Source of the DNA: JASFWK01 sp050049355
GTDB taxonomy: Bacteria; Chloroflexota; Anaerolineae; B4-G1; DUEL01
Reading direction: 5' to 3'
Assembly: GCA_050049355.1 (NCBI GenBank)
Contig: JASFWK010000004.1
Coordinates: 1 to 55,366, forward strand
DNA length: 55,366 nucleotides
Shown: piece by piece, positions 24,302 through 33,305 of the stretch
Layout of the letters: every line of letters begins with the position of its first letter
How positions within the stretch are numbered: the first letter of the stretch is position 1
Notes under the pieces: generated by a model
What the model was told of the DNA's origin: nothing
Seen by the model: the letters and a program-made list of their open reading frames with translations, nothing else
The model's database searches: none
Program-made: the position numbers and the translations under genes

Positions 24302-25328
24302 GGCAGAGAAGGATGTGGAGCCTCTCTACGTGGGTGGGGTGGCCAGCGTCGAGGAGCGGCTGGCCAAGCGAGCAGGAGTGGCGTTCTTCGGGGTGCCGGC
24401 CGGGGGAGTGCACGGACTGGCTCCCTGGCGGGCGGCACGGAACCTTGTCAAACTGATCAGGGCATGGTGGCGAGTGCTGCGCTTGGGCTGCAGGCAGCGT
24501 CCCCGGGCTCTCTTCGTCACCGGAGGGTACGCCAGCGTGCCGGTGGCGTTGGCGGCCCGGCTGCTTCGTGTGCCGATTCTTCTCTACCTGCCGGATATCG
24601 AGCCGGGATTGGCGGTCCGTTTCATCGCCCGCCTGGCCACCCGCGTGGGCGTTACCACGGAGGATTCTCAGGCATACCTGCCTGAAGGGAAGGTCATCGT
24701 GACGGGGTACCCGATCAGGCCCGAGTTCACGGAGGCCAGACGAGACCAGGCGCGAGACGCGCTGAACCTGACCCAGGATGAGCCTGTAGTACTGGTGTTT
24801 GGAGGAAGTCACGGCGCGCGGAGCATCAACAGGGCAGTGGCGCAGAACCTGGAGGAGTTGCTGGAGGAGGCGCAGGTGGTTCATTTGAGCGGCGAGTTGG
24901 ACTGGCCGTGGGTGGCTCAGAGGGCGGAGGAACTCCCGTCCGACCTGCGTGCTCGCTATCACCCTCTTCCCTACCTCCACGAGATGGGGCAGGCCTTGGC
25001 GGCGGCGGATCTGGCGGTCTGCCGGGCAGGAGCTTCGACTCTGGGGGAGCTGCCGTATTTCGGCTTGCCTGCTGTTCTGGTACCGTATCCCTATGCCTGG
25101 CGCTATCAGCGGGTCAATGCTGAGTGGCTATCGGCACGGGGAGCGGCGGTCGTGCTGGAGGATGAGCGACTGGGACAGGACCTCGTACCTGTGGTGAAGG
25201 ACTTGCTGGCGCATCCAGAGCGGTTGTCGCGGATGCGCGAGCATTCGCAGGCGTTGGCGCTGCCGGGGGCAACGGCGCGGCTAGCGGATCAGCTGCGGAC
25301 ACTGGCCGGAGAGGGGGAAGCGGGATGA
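24228..25328 (+). CDS. murG: Lipid II synthase MurG
   Basis: 366 residues. UDP-GlcNAc:lipid I N-acetylglucosaminyltransferase, peripheral on the inner face of the membrane. N-terminal ISGGGTGGHVYPGLAV glycine loop, FVTGGYASVPVALAAR, LVFGGSHGARSINRAV, and CRAGASTLGELPYFGLPAVLVPYP for UDP-GlcNAc. The GTG at 24228 is preceded by GGAGGGG and lies 74 nt inside ftsW. The stop overlaps the next gene by 4 nt (ATGA). Confidence 0.96.
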   Translation: MRIWISGGGTGGHVYPGLAVLQALRAEKDVEPLYVGGVASVEERLAKRAGVAFFGVPAGGVHGLAPWRAARNLVKLIRAWWRVLRLGCRQRPRALFVTGGYASVPVALAARLLRVPILLYLPDIEPGLAVRFIARLATRVGVTTEDSQAYLPEGKVIVTGYPIRPEFTEARRDQARDALNLTQDEPVVLVFGGSHGARSINRAVAQNLEELLEEAQVVHLSGELDWPWVAQRAEELPSDLRARYHPLPYLHEMGQALAAADLAVCRAGASTLGELPYFGLPAVLVPYPYAWRYQRVNAEWLSARGAAVVLEDERLGQDLVPVVKDLLAHPERLSRMREHSQALALPGATARLADQLRTLAGEGEAG

Positions 25329-25891
25329 TCAGCATTGTAGGCTTTTTCGGAATCGTCATCGGCTTCTTCGGCATCATCGGGCTCATGCGGGGCTGGACCA
25401 AGGAGATCATAGCCACTGCTGGCATTGTTCTGGCACTCTTCGCCCTAAGCACGCTTGAGGAGACCAATACCATCGGGAGCTTCATACCCCAGAACGCCAC
25501 CTCGGCTCAGCAGTTTGGGATTCGCGCTGGTCTCTTCATCCTCATTGTCTTCTTCTCCTACCAGACGCCAGCCGTGGCCGAGACAGTCAGCCGCGGCAAA
25601 TTGACCGCCAAGGCCAGGGCCGCGATCCAAGAGCGCATTCTCGGTTTGATCATTGGTCTGGTCAATGGCTACCTGATCGCCGGCACGATCTGGTACTACC
25701 TCCGCATGCAGGGCTATCCGTTCCCAAACGTACTCTATCCCCCACTGAACCCCGACACCGGCCAGCCGGATCCAGCCATGTGGGACACCATCACGTTCGC
25801 GACCAAGTACCTGCCCCTGGACTGGATCTCGCCGTGGCTTCCATACCTGATGATCCTACTCTTCTTGTTCGTGATCATCGCTATTATCTGA
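25325..25891 (+). CDS. CvpA-like four-helix membrane protein
   Basis: 188 residues with about four membrane segments (near 1-20, 25-45, 65-85 and 165-187). The start, GFFGIIGLMRGWTKEIIAT, resembles the G-x-x-R-G-x-x-x-E pattern of the CvpA (colicin V production) family. These proteins affect envelope and septal processes by an unclear mechanism. The gene is coupled to murG by an ATGA overlap and is followed 9 nt later by murC. A CvpA-like gene is not part of the textbook dcw order. Assignment moderate. Confidence 0.65.
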   Translation: MISIVGFFGIVIGFFGIIGLMRGWTKEIIATAGIVLALFALSTLEETNTIGSFIPQNATSAQQFGIRAGLFILIVFFSYQTPAVAETVSRGKLTAKARAAIQERILGLIIGLVNGYLIAGTIWYYLRMQGYPFPNVLYPPLNPDTGQPDPAMWDTITFATKYLPLDWISPWLPYLMILLFLFVIIAII

Positions 25892-25900
25892 GGAGGGGTG

Positions 25901-27301
25901 ATGGAGAGCAAGAGAGTACATCTGGTGGGCATCGGAGGGGCGGGTCTTTCCGCCATCGCCCGCGTGTTGATGGAGCGAGGGGTAGAGGTCTCCGGCTCGG
26001 ATCTCGTCCTCTCGCCTGTGGCGGAAGCGCTGGCGCGAGACGGGGCTGAGATCTTCGTGGGGCACCGGGCGGGGCAAGTCTCGGGAGCAGACTTGGTCGT
26101 AGCCTCGTCGGCGGTGCCGAACGACAACGTAGAGCTGCAGACGGCGAGAGCTCAAGGGATACCAGTGGTTTACCGAGCTCAGATTCTTGCGGAGCTGATG
26201 GATGGCCACATAGGCGTGGCCGTCGCTGGGACGCACGGCAAGACAACCACCACGGCGATGATCGCTTCGATTCTGTGGGAGGGAGGGCTTGATCCCACCT
26301 TCATCGTCGGCGGAGTCGTGGCTGGACTGAGTACCAACGCCCGCGCCGGGACGGGTCCGCACTTCGTCGTCGAGGCGGATGAGTACGATCGTACCTTCCT
26401 GGGTCTCCGCCCGCAAGTGGCGGTGGTGACGAATGTGGAACACGACCATCCGGATTGCTATCCCACCTTTGACGAGTTCCAAGAGGCCTTCACCCAGTTC
26501 GTCTCGCTCCTGCCTCAGGAGGGACTGCTGGTGGCGTGTTGGGACAATCCGGTGGCGCGGCAACTGGGAAATGAGCGATCGGCGAAAGGGCTGCCAGTGC
26601 TCTTCTATGGGCTGGAAGAGGGAGCAATTTGGCGGGCAGAGGAAGTGCGGCCCAACTTCGCCGGCGGGTCGGACTTCCTGGCATTGCAGGGAAGGCAGGT
26701 GTTAGGCCTGATGAGGCTGCGGGTGCCTGGCCGGCACAACGTCTCCAACGCGGTGGCTGCCTTGGCGGTTGCTGACTACTTGGGAGTGCCCTTCCCAACC
26801 ATCCGTTCCGCATTGGTGGGGTTCTGGGGAGTCGGCCGCCGGTTTGAGGTGAAAGGGGAGGCCGACGGGGTAACTGTCGTGGACGACTATGCCCACCATC
26901 CAACAGAGCTCCGAGCGACGCTGGCGGCTTCGCGCGAACGGTTTCCTGGCCAGCCACTGTGGGCGGTCTGGCAGCCCCACACCTATAGTCGAACGAGGGC
27001 GCTGCTCGGAGGGTTCGCTCAAGCGTTCGACCAGGCCGACCACGTGGTGGTATTGCCCATCTACCCCGCTCGTGAACACGACACGTTGGGAATATCGAGT
27101 GCCGACGCGGTGGCGGCGATACAGCATCCCGATGTCCGACTGGTGGATTCCATGGAGGAGGCAGTAGTTGTCCTGGGCACGGAGGTCCAGTCTGGTGGGG
27201 TGGTGGTCACGCTGGGAGCGGGAGACGGACACTTGGTGGGCGAGTGGCTGCTGGTCGCACTGAGCGGAGGGAACGGAAATGGGCCGTATGCAGGCTGCTG
27301 A
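25901..27301 (+). CDS. murC: UDP-MurNAc--L-alanine ligase
   Basis: 466 residues. First amino-acid ligase of the peptidoglycan precursor pathway. HLVGIGGAGLSAIARVL (UDP-binding), ATP loop GTHGKTTTTAMIAS near 108, VVEADEYDRTFL, TNVEHDHPDCY, DDYAHHPTELRATL and FQPHTYSRT-like WQPHTYSRTRAL. AGGAGGGG precedes both an ATG at 25901 and an in-frame GTG at 25898; I take the ATG. The 3' end overlaps a small basic ORF by 23 nt. Confidence 0.96.
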   Translation: MESKRVHLVGIGGAGLSAIARVLMERGVEVSGSDLVLSPVAEALARDGAEIFVGHRAGQVSGADLVVASSAVPNDNVELQTARAQGIPVVYRAQILAELMDGHIGVAVAGTHGKTTTTAMIASILWEGGLDPTFIVGGVVAGLSTNARAGTGPHFVVEADEYDRTFLGLRPQVAVVTNVEHDHPDCYPTFDEFQEAFTQFVSLLPQEGLLVACWDNPVARQLGNERSAKGLPVLFYGLEEGAIWRAEEVRPNFAGGSDFLALQGRQVLGLMRLRVPGRHNVSNAVAALAVADYLGVPFPTIRSALVGFWGVGRRFEVKGEADGVTVVDDYAHHPTELRATLAASRERFPGQPLWAVWQPHTYSRTRALLGGFAQAFDQADHVVVLPIYPAREHDTLGISSADAVAAIQHPDVRLVDSMEEAVVVLGTEVQSGGVVVTLGAGDGHLVGEWLLVALSGGNGNGPYAGC

Positions 27302-27476
27302 GAAGCTGGCGTATCGTCTTAAGGGAGTGCGTAAACGGAAGAAGGCTCGCGGAGGATTTGCCTGCAAGGTGCTGGCGCGGAAGATGACTCTGGTGCGTAG
27401 ACGAAGGAAGGCGCACGGATGGAAGCGACTGCCTGCGGTCGCAGTGAGAGGCGATGGAGAGGTTCACTTTGGATAG
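27279..27476 (+). CDS. Candidate 65-residue basic protein between murC and murB
   Basis: The ORF starts at ATG 27279 behind GGAGGGAACGGAA, a good ribosome binding site, overlaps murC by 23 nt and ends 23 nt inside murB. It fills a 152-nt gap in a cluster where most genes touch. The product is extremely basic (KGVRKRKKARGG, RKMTLVRRRRKAHGWKR), without membrane segment or cysteine motif (one Cys). It could be a small nucleic-acid- or membrane-binding protein, or simply a translated spacer that couples murC to murB. No family recognised. Confidence 0.4.
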   Translation: MGRMQAAEKLAYRLKGVRKRKKARGGFACKVLARKMTLVRRRRKAHGWKRLPAVAVRGDGEVHFG

Positions 27477-28383
27477 TGCGCTAGAGCAGTTGGCCAAGGT
27501 GCTGGGGGAGCGAGCGCGGCGGAACGAACCGCTGGCTCCCTACACGAGCATACGCGTCGGTGGGCCGGCTGACTTGTTGGTCGTCTGCCGCACAGGTGAC
27601 CAGATGGTAGACGCGGTTCGGTTGGCGTCCTCCAGAGGGCTACCCTGGCGGGTACTGGGAAGCGGATGCAATATTCTGGTGGCCGACGCAGGCGTCCGCG
27701 GACTGGTGGTCATCAACCGTGCTGACCGGATGACGTTCGAGGAGGACGGGGTGGTCTGGGCCGAGTCGGGGACCCTGATGAGGGTCTTGGCCCGGGACAC
27801 GACAGGGCGAGGCTTGGCCGGGCTTGAGTGGGCGGCAGGTCTGCCCGGGACCGTCGGCGGCGCGGTCGTCGGCAATGCGGGCGCCTTCGACGGCGACGTC
27901 GCGTCAGTTCTGACCAAGGCCACGCTCCTGGCACCGGAGGGCGAGGTCGTGGAGAGGTCGGCGAAATGGTTCGAGTTCAGGTACAGGGGAAGCCGAATCA
28001 AGGGCGGAGAGGAGGGGAAGAGGTATGTAGTTCTTGATGCGACGTTTGGGCTTCAGCCTGAGGAGACCGAGGTGTTGGTCGCTCGCGTGGATGAGATCCT
28101 TCGGTGGCGGCGGGAGCGTCATCCCGCAGGCGCGACGATGGGCTCTACGTTCAAGAATCCGCCCGGTGACCACGCGGGGCGCCTGATCGAGCTCGCTGGC
28201 CTGAAGGGCCAGCGCATCGGAGGAGTTAAGGTCTCCGAGCAGCATGCGAACTTCCTCATCAACACAGGCAAGGCCACCGCGGACGATGTCTTGGCTCTGA
28301 TCCGCCGCGTGCAGGCGGAGGTGGAGGATCGGTTCGGAGTGGGACTTACGATGGAGGTGGAGTTGGTGGGGGAGTGGGAGTGA
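27454..28383 (+). CDS. murB: UDP-N-acetylenolpyruvoylglucosamine reductase
   Basis: 309 residues. FAD-dependent, NADPH-using reduction of UDP-GlcNAc-enolpyruvate to UDP-MurNAc. FAD-binding segments APYTSIRVGGPADLLVV, RVLGSGCNILVAD and GLAGLEWAAGLPGTVGGAVV, then GSTFKNPPGDHAGRLIELAG with the catalytic Ser/Lys area (type II-like, Ser in GSTF) and SEQHANFLIN. The ATG at 27454 is preceded by a modest GAGAGG. Confidence 0.95.
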   Translation: MERFTLDSALEQLAKVLGERARRNEPLAPYTSIRVGGPADLLVVCRTGDQMVDAVRLASSRGLPWRVLGSGCNILVADAGVRGLVVINRADRMTFEEDGVVWAESGTLMRVLARDTTGRGLAGLEWAAGLPGTVGGAVVGNAGAFDGDVASVLTKATLLAPEGEVVERSAKWFEFRYRGSRIKGGEEGKRYVVLDATFGLQPEETEVLVARVDEILRWRRERHPAGATMGSTFKNPPGDHAGRLIELAGLKGQRIGGVKVSEQHANFLINTGKATADDVLALIRRVQAEVEDRFGVGLTMEVELVGEWE

Positions 28384-28447
28384 GGGGCGAGCTGCGAGTT
28401 GCGGAGGGGCGAGTTGCGGAGGGGCGAGTTGCGAAGGGGCGAGTTGC
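28381..28447 (+). repeat. 15-bp tandem repeat between murB and ddl
   Basis: GGAGGGGCGAGTTGC occurs at 28403-28417 and 28418-28432, with a one-base variant (GAAGGGGCGAGTTGC) at 28433-28447 and a diverged longer copy at 28381-28402. It is a minisatellite in the 89-nt spacer. The purine-rich units also resemble ribosome binding sites. Confidence 0.85.
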
Positions 28448-28472
28448 GAACTGTGGTTGAGAGGGGGCAGGG

Positions 28473-29615
28473 ATGAGCGCCAGGCGGAAGTTGCGAGTCG
28501 GCGTGATCTTCGGGGGGCGATCAGGTGAGCATGAGGTCAGCCTGATGTCAGCCCGCTCGGTGATGGAGGCGATGGACCCGGACAAGTATGAGATCGTGCC
28601 CATCGGTATCACTAAGGGCGGGCGATGGATAGCCTCTGGCGACCCGATGAAGGCGCTGGCCTCCGGCGACGAGAGTGCCAGCGCCCCTGCTGCCCTCCTG
28701 GGCGATCCCTCTCAGCGGGGGCTGATGCGCATCGAGCGCCGGGAAGGGCAGATACTGCGCACCCGAGTGGCAGCGCTGGATGTGATCTTCCCTGTCCTCC
28801 ACGGCCCCTATGGAGAGGATGGCACGCTCCAGGGCTTGCTGGATCTGGCAGGAATCCCGTACGTGGGCGCCGGGGTGACCGGCTCGGCCCTGGCGATGGA
28901 CAAGGCGATCTTCAAGTCCGTGATGCGGGCTCAGGGTTTGCCAATCGCGGACTACCTGGTGATCAAACGCAAACGGTGGGAGACGGATCGAGAGGCGGTC
29001 CTCAACCGTGTCGAGGGCAAGCTGGGCTATCCGGTCTTCACCAAACCGGCGAACCTGGGCTCCAGTGTGGGGGTGAGTAAGTCTCACGATCGGCAAGGGC
29101 TGGCGGATGGGCTAACGGAGGCGGCGCGATACGACCGCAAGCTGCTGGTCGAAGCGGCGATCGCCCAGGCACGGGAGATCGAGGTCAGCGTGCTGGGCAA
29201 CGACGAGCCCATTGCCTCTGTGCCAGGGGAGGTCGTTCCCAGCCGCGAGTTCTACAGCTACGCCGCCAAGTATCTCGACGATGGGGAGGCCGCATCTGAA
29301 CTCCTTATCCCGGCCCCCATTCCGCCGGAGACGACGGAGCGGGTACGGGAACTGGCGGTGGAGGCGTATCTGGCGATCGACTGCGCGGGGATGGCGCGAG
29401 CAGACTTCCTGCTCTCCGGAGAGACTGGGGAGCTGTATGTGAATGAGCTGAATACGATCCCCGGGTTCACTGCCATCAGTATGTACCCAAAGCTGTGGGA
29501 GGCCAGTGGCATATCCTATCCTGACTTGATCGATCGCTTGATCGCCCTGGCGCTGGATCGGCACGAGGACCGCGCCCGCTGTGAGACTTCATACAGCCCG
29601 GACGAAGAGAGATGA
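28473..29615 (+). CDS. ddl: D-alanine--D-alanine ligase
   Basis: 380 residues, ATP-grasp enzyme making D-Ala-D-Ala for MurF. VIFGGRSGEHEVSLMSARSV at the N-terminus, HGPYGEDGTLQGLLDLAGIPYVG split over the first domain, PVFTKPANLGSSVGVSK, EVSVLGNDEP, ARADFLLSGE and NELNTIPGFTAISMYPKLW in the metal/ATP site. The ATG at 28473 follows GAGGGGG; the stop overlaps ftsQ by 4 nt. Confidence 0.96.
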   Translation: MSARRKLRVGVIFGGRSGEHEVSLMSARSVMEAMDPDKYEIVPIGITKGGRWIASGDPMKALASGDESASAPAALLGDPSQRGLMRIERREGQILRTRVAALDVIFPVLHGPYGEDGTLQGLLDLAGIPYVGAGVTGSALAMDKAIFKSVMRAQGLPIADYLVIKRKRWETDREAVLNRVEGKLGYPVFTKPANLGSSVGVSKSHDRQGLADGLTEAARYDRKLLVEAAIAQAREIEVSVLGNDEPIASVPGEVVPSREFYSYAAKYLDDGEAASELLIPAPIPPETTERVRELAVEAYLAIDCAGMARADFLLSGETGELYVNELNTIPGFTAISMYPKLWEASGISYPDLIDRLIALALDRHEDRARCETSYSPDEER

Positions 29616-30388
29616 CCCGACGTTACGCGAGGCGGTACCGCTTTGAAAGTGCGACCCCACTGGTGCTGGGACGCCGTACGACGGCCTCTGCATGGCGCTT
29701 CCGAACGCGCTGGCTGCTGGTCAGCCTGGGGGCAGTGGCGGCTGCAGGTTTGGTGTTGTGGTTCTCCTTCAGTCCGCGCTTCTACATCCTAGAGGCGCGA
29801 ATCGTCGGCGAGGAGTGGGTTTCAGAGGACGAAATCTTCACTGCCAGTGGACTTCAGCGATTGCATGTTCTGTGGGCACGCGAAGGGAAGGCGGAGGCCA
29901 GGATATTGGAACGCTTCCCCTCGCTGCAGCAGGTGGAGGTCAACTGCGGTTTCCCGGCCGATTGCACGATCAGGGTTGTCGAACATCCGCCAATCCTTAC
30001 CTGGCAGGTAGGCGAGAGGGTATTCTGGGTGAATTCTGCAGGGAGGTACCTCCCTGCTGAGCGCCCCTTGGAAGAGGGGTGGGTGGTGATTGGGCCGCTT
30101 CCGACCAGCCCGGAGGGCCGGCTTGAGCAGCAGGCCTTGGTTGCGCTCAAAGAGCTGGAAGAGTTGAACATCGTGCCTCGGCCGATCGAGTACCGACCTG
30201 ATCGGGGGTTGATCCTTGTGGACGAGGCAGGCTGGCGCGTCATTCTGGGCCAGGGGGAAGGGATGGAGCGAAGGCTGCGCACCTACACGCTCGTGAAGGC
30301 GCATCTGTTGGAGCATGACATCCATCCTCGGTATGTGGATGTGCGGTTCCCAGAGGCGCCTTACTATTCGGAGACAAACGAGTGGTGA
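29612..30388 (+). CDS. ftsQ: Cell division protein FtsQ/DivIB
   Basis: 258 residues. Basic cytoplasmic tail (about 1-30), one membrane helix (about 33-52, WLLVSLGAVAAAGLVLWF), then a POTRA domain (about 58-125, beginning FYILEARIVGEEWVSEDEIF) and a beta domain ending near 240 (YVDVRFPEAPYY). It scaffolds the FtsL/FtsB-type and FtsW/FtsI division complex on the outside of the membrane. The start overlaps the ddl stop (ATGA). Confidence 0.9.
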   Translation: MTRRYARRYRFESATPLVLGRRTTASAWRFRTRWLLVSLGAVAAAGLVLWFSFSPRFYILEARIVGEEWVSEDEIFTASGLQRLHVLWAREGKAEARILERFPSLQQVEVNCGFPADCTIRVVEHPPILTWQVGERVFWVNSAGRYLPAERPLEEGWVVIGPLPTSPEGRLEQQALVALKELEELNIVPRPIEYRPDRGLILVDEAGWRVILGQGEGMERRLRTYTLVKAHLLEHDIHPRYVDVRFPEAPYYSETNEW

Positions 30389-30415
30389 CATATCTACTAG
30401 AGTGGTGAGGGCACG

Positions 30416-31636
30416 GTGGAGAGAACCATTGTCGGCATAGACGTAGGATCCAGCAAGGTCTGCACCCTGGTCGGTGACGTCGGTGCGGGATCCGATCTAC
30501 GCATCGTCGGCGTGGGGATGGCGCCCTCTCGCGGCCTGCGGAAGGGAGTAGTGGTCGACATCGCGGAGGCAACGACGGCGATCGCTGCGTCGGTAGAGGA
30601 GGCAGAGCGCAGTTCTGGCTACCGAATCGAGCGGGCCTACGTGGGTCTCAGCGGTGCCCACATCTCCTCCGAGAATAGCCGGGGGGTAGTGGCTATCTCC
30701 CGACGGGAGGAAGGGATCACGCTTGAGGATGTGGACCGCGTGCTGGATGCAGCGGCGGCGGTCGCAGTTCCGCATAACTTTGAGCTAGTCCACGTCATTC
30801 CGCGTTACTTTGTGGTCGATGGGCAGAAGGGGGTGCGGGAGCCACTGGGAATGCACGGGTTCCGGATGGAAGTGGAGGCCCACGTGGTGACCGGCTCTAG
30901 CACCGCCATTCAGAACTTGGTCAAGTGCGTGACAGGAGCTGGGGTAGAGGTGGACGAAGTGGTTCTCTCCACCCTGGCGGCTGCCGATGCCGTGCTTGAG
31001 GAAAACGAACGGGAGATGGGCGTGGTACTGGTGGACGTGGGTGGCGGGACCACTGATGTCGCCATCTTCATTGACGGAACCGTGTGGCACACTGCCACGT
31101 TGGGGATTGGCGGGGAGTACGTCACCAACGATGTCGCAATCGGGCTCCGACTGCCCGCGGAAGCGGCGGAGGAGGTGAAGATCGAGCACGGTCACGCGCG
31201 GGCGGTGCAGGTTAGCCAAGACGAGCGGTTTATGGCAGAACCCTTCGGGGATGGCTCTCTCCATTCCTTGCCTCGGTGGAAGCTGGCGGAGATCATTGAG
31301 GCGCGCGTGGAGGAGATCTTGGATATGGTCGGACAGGAGATCAAGCGCTCCGGCTACGAGGGGTTGCTTCCCGCTGGCGTTGTTCTCTGCGGTGGGGTAG
31401 GTACGTTGCCCGGGATTCAGGAACTGGGCCGAGACCTGCTCAGGCTTCCGATGCGGATCGGCCGACCTGGGAGAATCGTGGGTCTGGTGGATCGCATCGG
31501 CGGGCCGGCCTATGCAGTCGCGGTCGGGCTGGTGGGCTGGGGGTTGATGGCTGATGAGAGACCCTCTCTCCCGAAGCGTGGGATCTCAGTGGGCCGGCGT
31601 TTTGCGAACTGGCTGCGAGCACTACTGCCTGGTTGA
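30416..31636 (+). CDS. ftsA: Cell division actin homologue FtsA
   Basis: 406 residues. Actin-like ATPase that anchors FtsZ to the membrane. VGIDVGSSKVCTLVGDV (phosphate 1), SHA/1C domain with GLSGAHISSENSRGVVAI, VLVDVGGGTTDVAIF (phosphate 2), GVVLCGGVGTLPGI (adenosine) and a C-terminal amphipathic stretch GRRFANWLRALLPG that should bind the membrane. The start is GTG at 30416. Confidence 0.95.
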   Translation: MERTIVGIDVGSSKVCTLVGDVGAGSDLRIVGVGMAPSRGLRKGVVVDIAEATTAIAASVEEAERSSGYRIERAYVGLSGAHISSENSRGVVAISRREEGITLEDVDRVLDAAAAVAVPHNFELVHVIPRYFVVDGQKGVREPLGMHGFRMEVEAHVVTGSSTAIQNLVKCVTGAGVEVDEVVLSTLAAADAVLEENEREMGVVLVDVGGGTTDVAIFIDGTVWHTATLGIGGEYVTNDVAIGLRLPAEAAEEVKIEHGHARAVQVSQDERFMAEPFGDGSLHSLPRWKLAEIIEARVEEILDMVGQEIKRSGYEGLLPAGVVLCGGVGTLPGIQELGRDLLRLPMRIGRPGRIVGLVDRIGGPAYAVAVGLVGWGLMADERPSLPKRGISVGRRFANWLRALLPG

Positions 31637-31703
31637 TTAGACCGTACGGAGCTGATGTAAGAGACAATCCTGGACTCAGATTAGACAGCAGGGAGGTATC
31701 GAG

Positions 31704-32774
31704 ATGCAGACAGCACCACAGGTTGAGCATTTCGCACAGATTCGAGTGGTTGGCATCGGCGGCGGCGGCAGCAATGCCGTCAACCGCATGATGGAGGAAG
31801 GGATTGCGGGCGTCGATTTCATCGCCATCAATACCGATGCTCAAGCTCTGATGCTCTCGGACGCCCCCAAGCGGATCCGCATCGGCGATGAACTGACGCG
31901 GGGACTAGGGGTAGGAGGGGATCCCGAGCTGGGCCAGAAGGCCGCCGAGGAGTCGGCGGATGAGCTGTACGAGGCTCTCAAGGGCTCCGACATGATCTTC
32001 GTAACAGCTGGCATGGGAGGGGGCACAGGCACAGGCGCTGCCCCGGTGATCGCCAAGATCGCCCGGGAGGTCGACGCTTTGACCATCGGCGTCGTAACCC
32101 GGCCGTTCTCCTTCGAGGGAAGGAAGCGGGCGGAGGTCGCGTCAGCCGGGATTGAGGTGTTGAAAGGGGAAGCGGACACGCTGATCGTCATTCCCAACGA
32201 CCGCCTGTTGGAGATCGTCGAGAAACGAGTGAGCCTGCAGGACGCCTTTCGGCTGGCCGATGATGTGCTCCGCCAGGGCATTCAGGGGATCTCCGAGTTG
32301 ATCACTATTCCCGGTTTGATCAACCTGGACTTCGCCGATGTGCGAGCTGTGATGTCGGAGGGGGGAGCGGCGCTGATGGCAGTAGGCCGGGCCAGCGGCG
32401 AGAACCGAGCGGTCGAGGCGGCTCAGCAGGCCATCTCTAGCCGCTTGCTGGATATCACCATCAACGGCGCGAAGGGCATCCTCTTCAACGTTACAGGAGG
32501 TTCTAGCCTGACGCTCTTCGAGGTGAACGAGGCCGCGTCCATCATCAAGGAGACTGCTCATCCCGATGTCAACCTCATCTTCGGCGCGGTCATTGATGAG
32601 TCGATGGGCGACGATATCCGCGTCACGGTCATCGCCACGGGGTTTGATGGAGGCGGGGCGAAACCTCGCGCACGCCGTGCGCGGGCCCAGCAGGAGGAGA
32701 CGGACGTACCCCTGCCGACCTTCGACAAGGACGACCTGGAGGTTCCTGCGTTCCTCCGCCGCAGTCCCAGATAG
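31704..32774 (+). CDS. ftsZ: Cell division tubulin homologue FtsZ
   Basis: 356 residues. GTPase that forms the Z ring. IRVVGIGGGGSNAVNRM, tubulin signature GMGGGTGTGAAPVI near residue 103, the T7 loop NLDFADVRAVM with the catalytic Asp, and a short linker ending in the conserved tail peptide DDLEVPAFLRRS, which binds FtsA and other partners. AGGGAGG lies before the ATG. Last gene of the dcw cluster; an 890-nt gene-free stretch follows. Confidence 0.98.
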   Translation: MQTAPQVEHFAQIRVVGIGGGGSNAVNRMMEEGIAGVDFIAINTDAQALMLSDAPKRIRIGDELTRGLGVGGDPELGQKAAEESADELYEALKGSDMIFVTAGMGGGTGTGAAPVIAKIAREVDALTIGVVTRPFSFEGRKRAEVASAGIEVLKGEADTLIVIPNDRLLEIVEKRVSLQDAFRLADDVLRQGIQGISELITIPGLINLDFADVRAVMSEGGAALMAVGRASGENRAVEAAQQAISSRLLDITINGAKGILFNVTGGSSLTLFEVNEAASIIKETAHPDVNLIFGAVIDESMGDDIRVTVIATGFDGGGAKPRARRARAQQEETDVPLPTFDKDDLEVPAFLRRSPR

Positions 32775-33305
32775 GATCCTCAATCGAGAACCGAAACCGA
32801 GGCGGAGATGCTGGGAGAGTCGCATCTGTCTGCCTGTACCGCTGGGTGTAACCGTGCAGTGGTCTCGCCGCCCGAGACGGAGGGGTGGGCGACGAATCCT
32901 GGCTGGCTGCAAACTTGAGTTCTGAGCTCGAGCGTCTTGCGCTGCCAGATTCGTGTTGCCCCAATCTGGAATTGCTATTCGTGAACCGGGCAACGAGCGG
33001 GGGTGGATACCGATCTCTCGACGCGCCTCCCTGACTCCTCCAGTTCCACAATCAGACACGTCGGAAGGATCCGGCGCCCAAGGTCGATCCTCCTTGCTTC
33101 GACGTTGGATCGTCATCATAAGGCAGCCTCAAGGCCCTCGCTTGGCATGTTCCTCACTCCACCAGCCGTTGTTGACACGCTGGTAACCTCCGCTGGGGAG
33201 TAGCGAGCCCTTTCACCTTCAGTGCCCCAGCCTACCAGTCTCGTGGCTGCGACTGCGAAGACCACGACCACTTCACAGACATCCTTGCCCCAAGTGCAGT
33301 TCCCG
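32775..33305. other. Gene-free region after ftsZ
   Basis: No ORF with a ribosome binding site or recognisable product. One hairpin, CCAGATT (32945-32951) with AATCTGG (32963-32969), has an 11-nt loop and a poor T tract, so it is at best a weak terminator. The function of the rest is not apparent. It could be decayed coding DNA or an unrecognised RNA. Confidence 0.5.

Noticed and set aside
28381..28447. CRISPR array
   Set aside because: The units are directly adjacent with no spacers, and no cas gene is present; it is a minisatellite.
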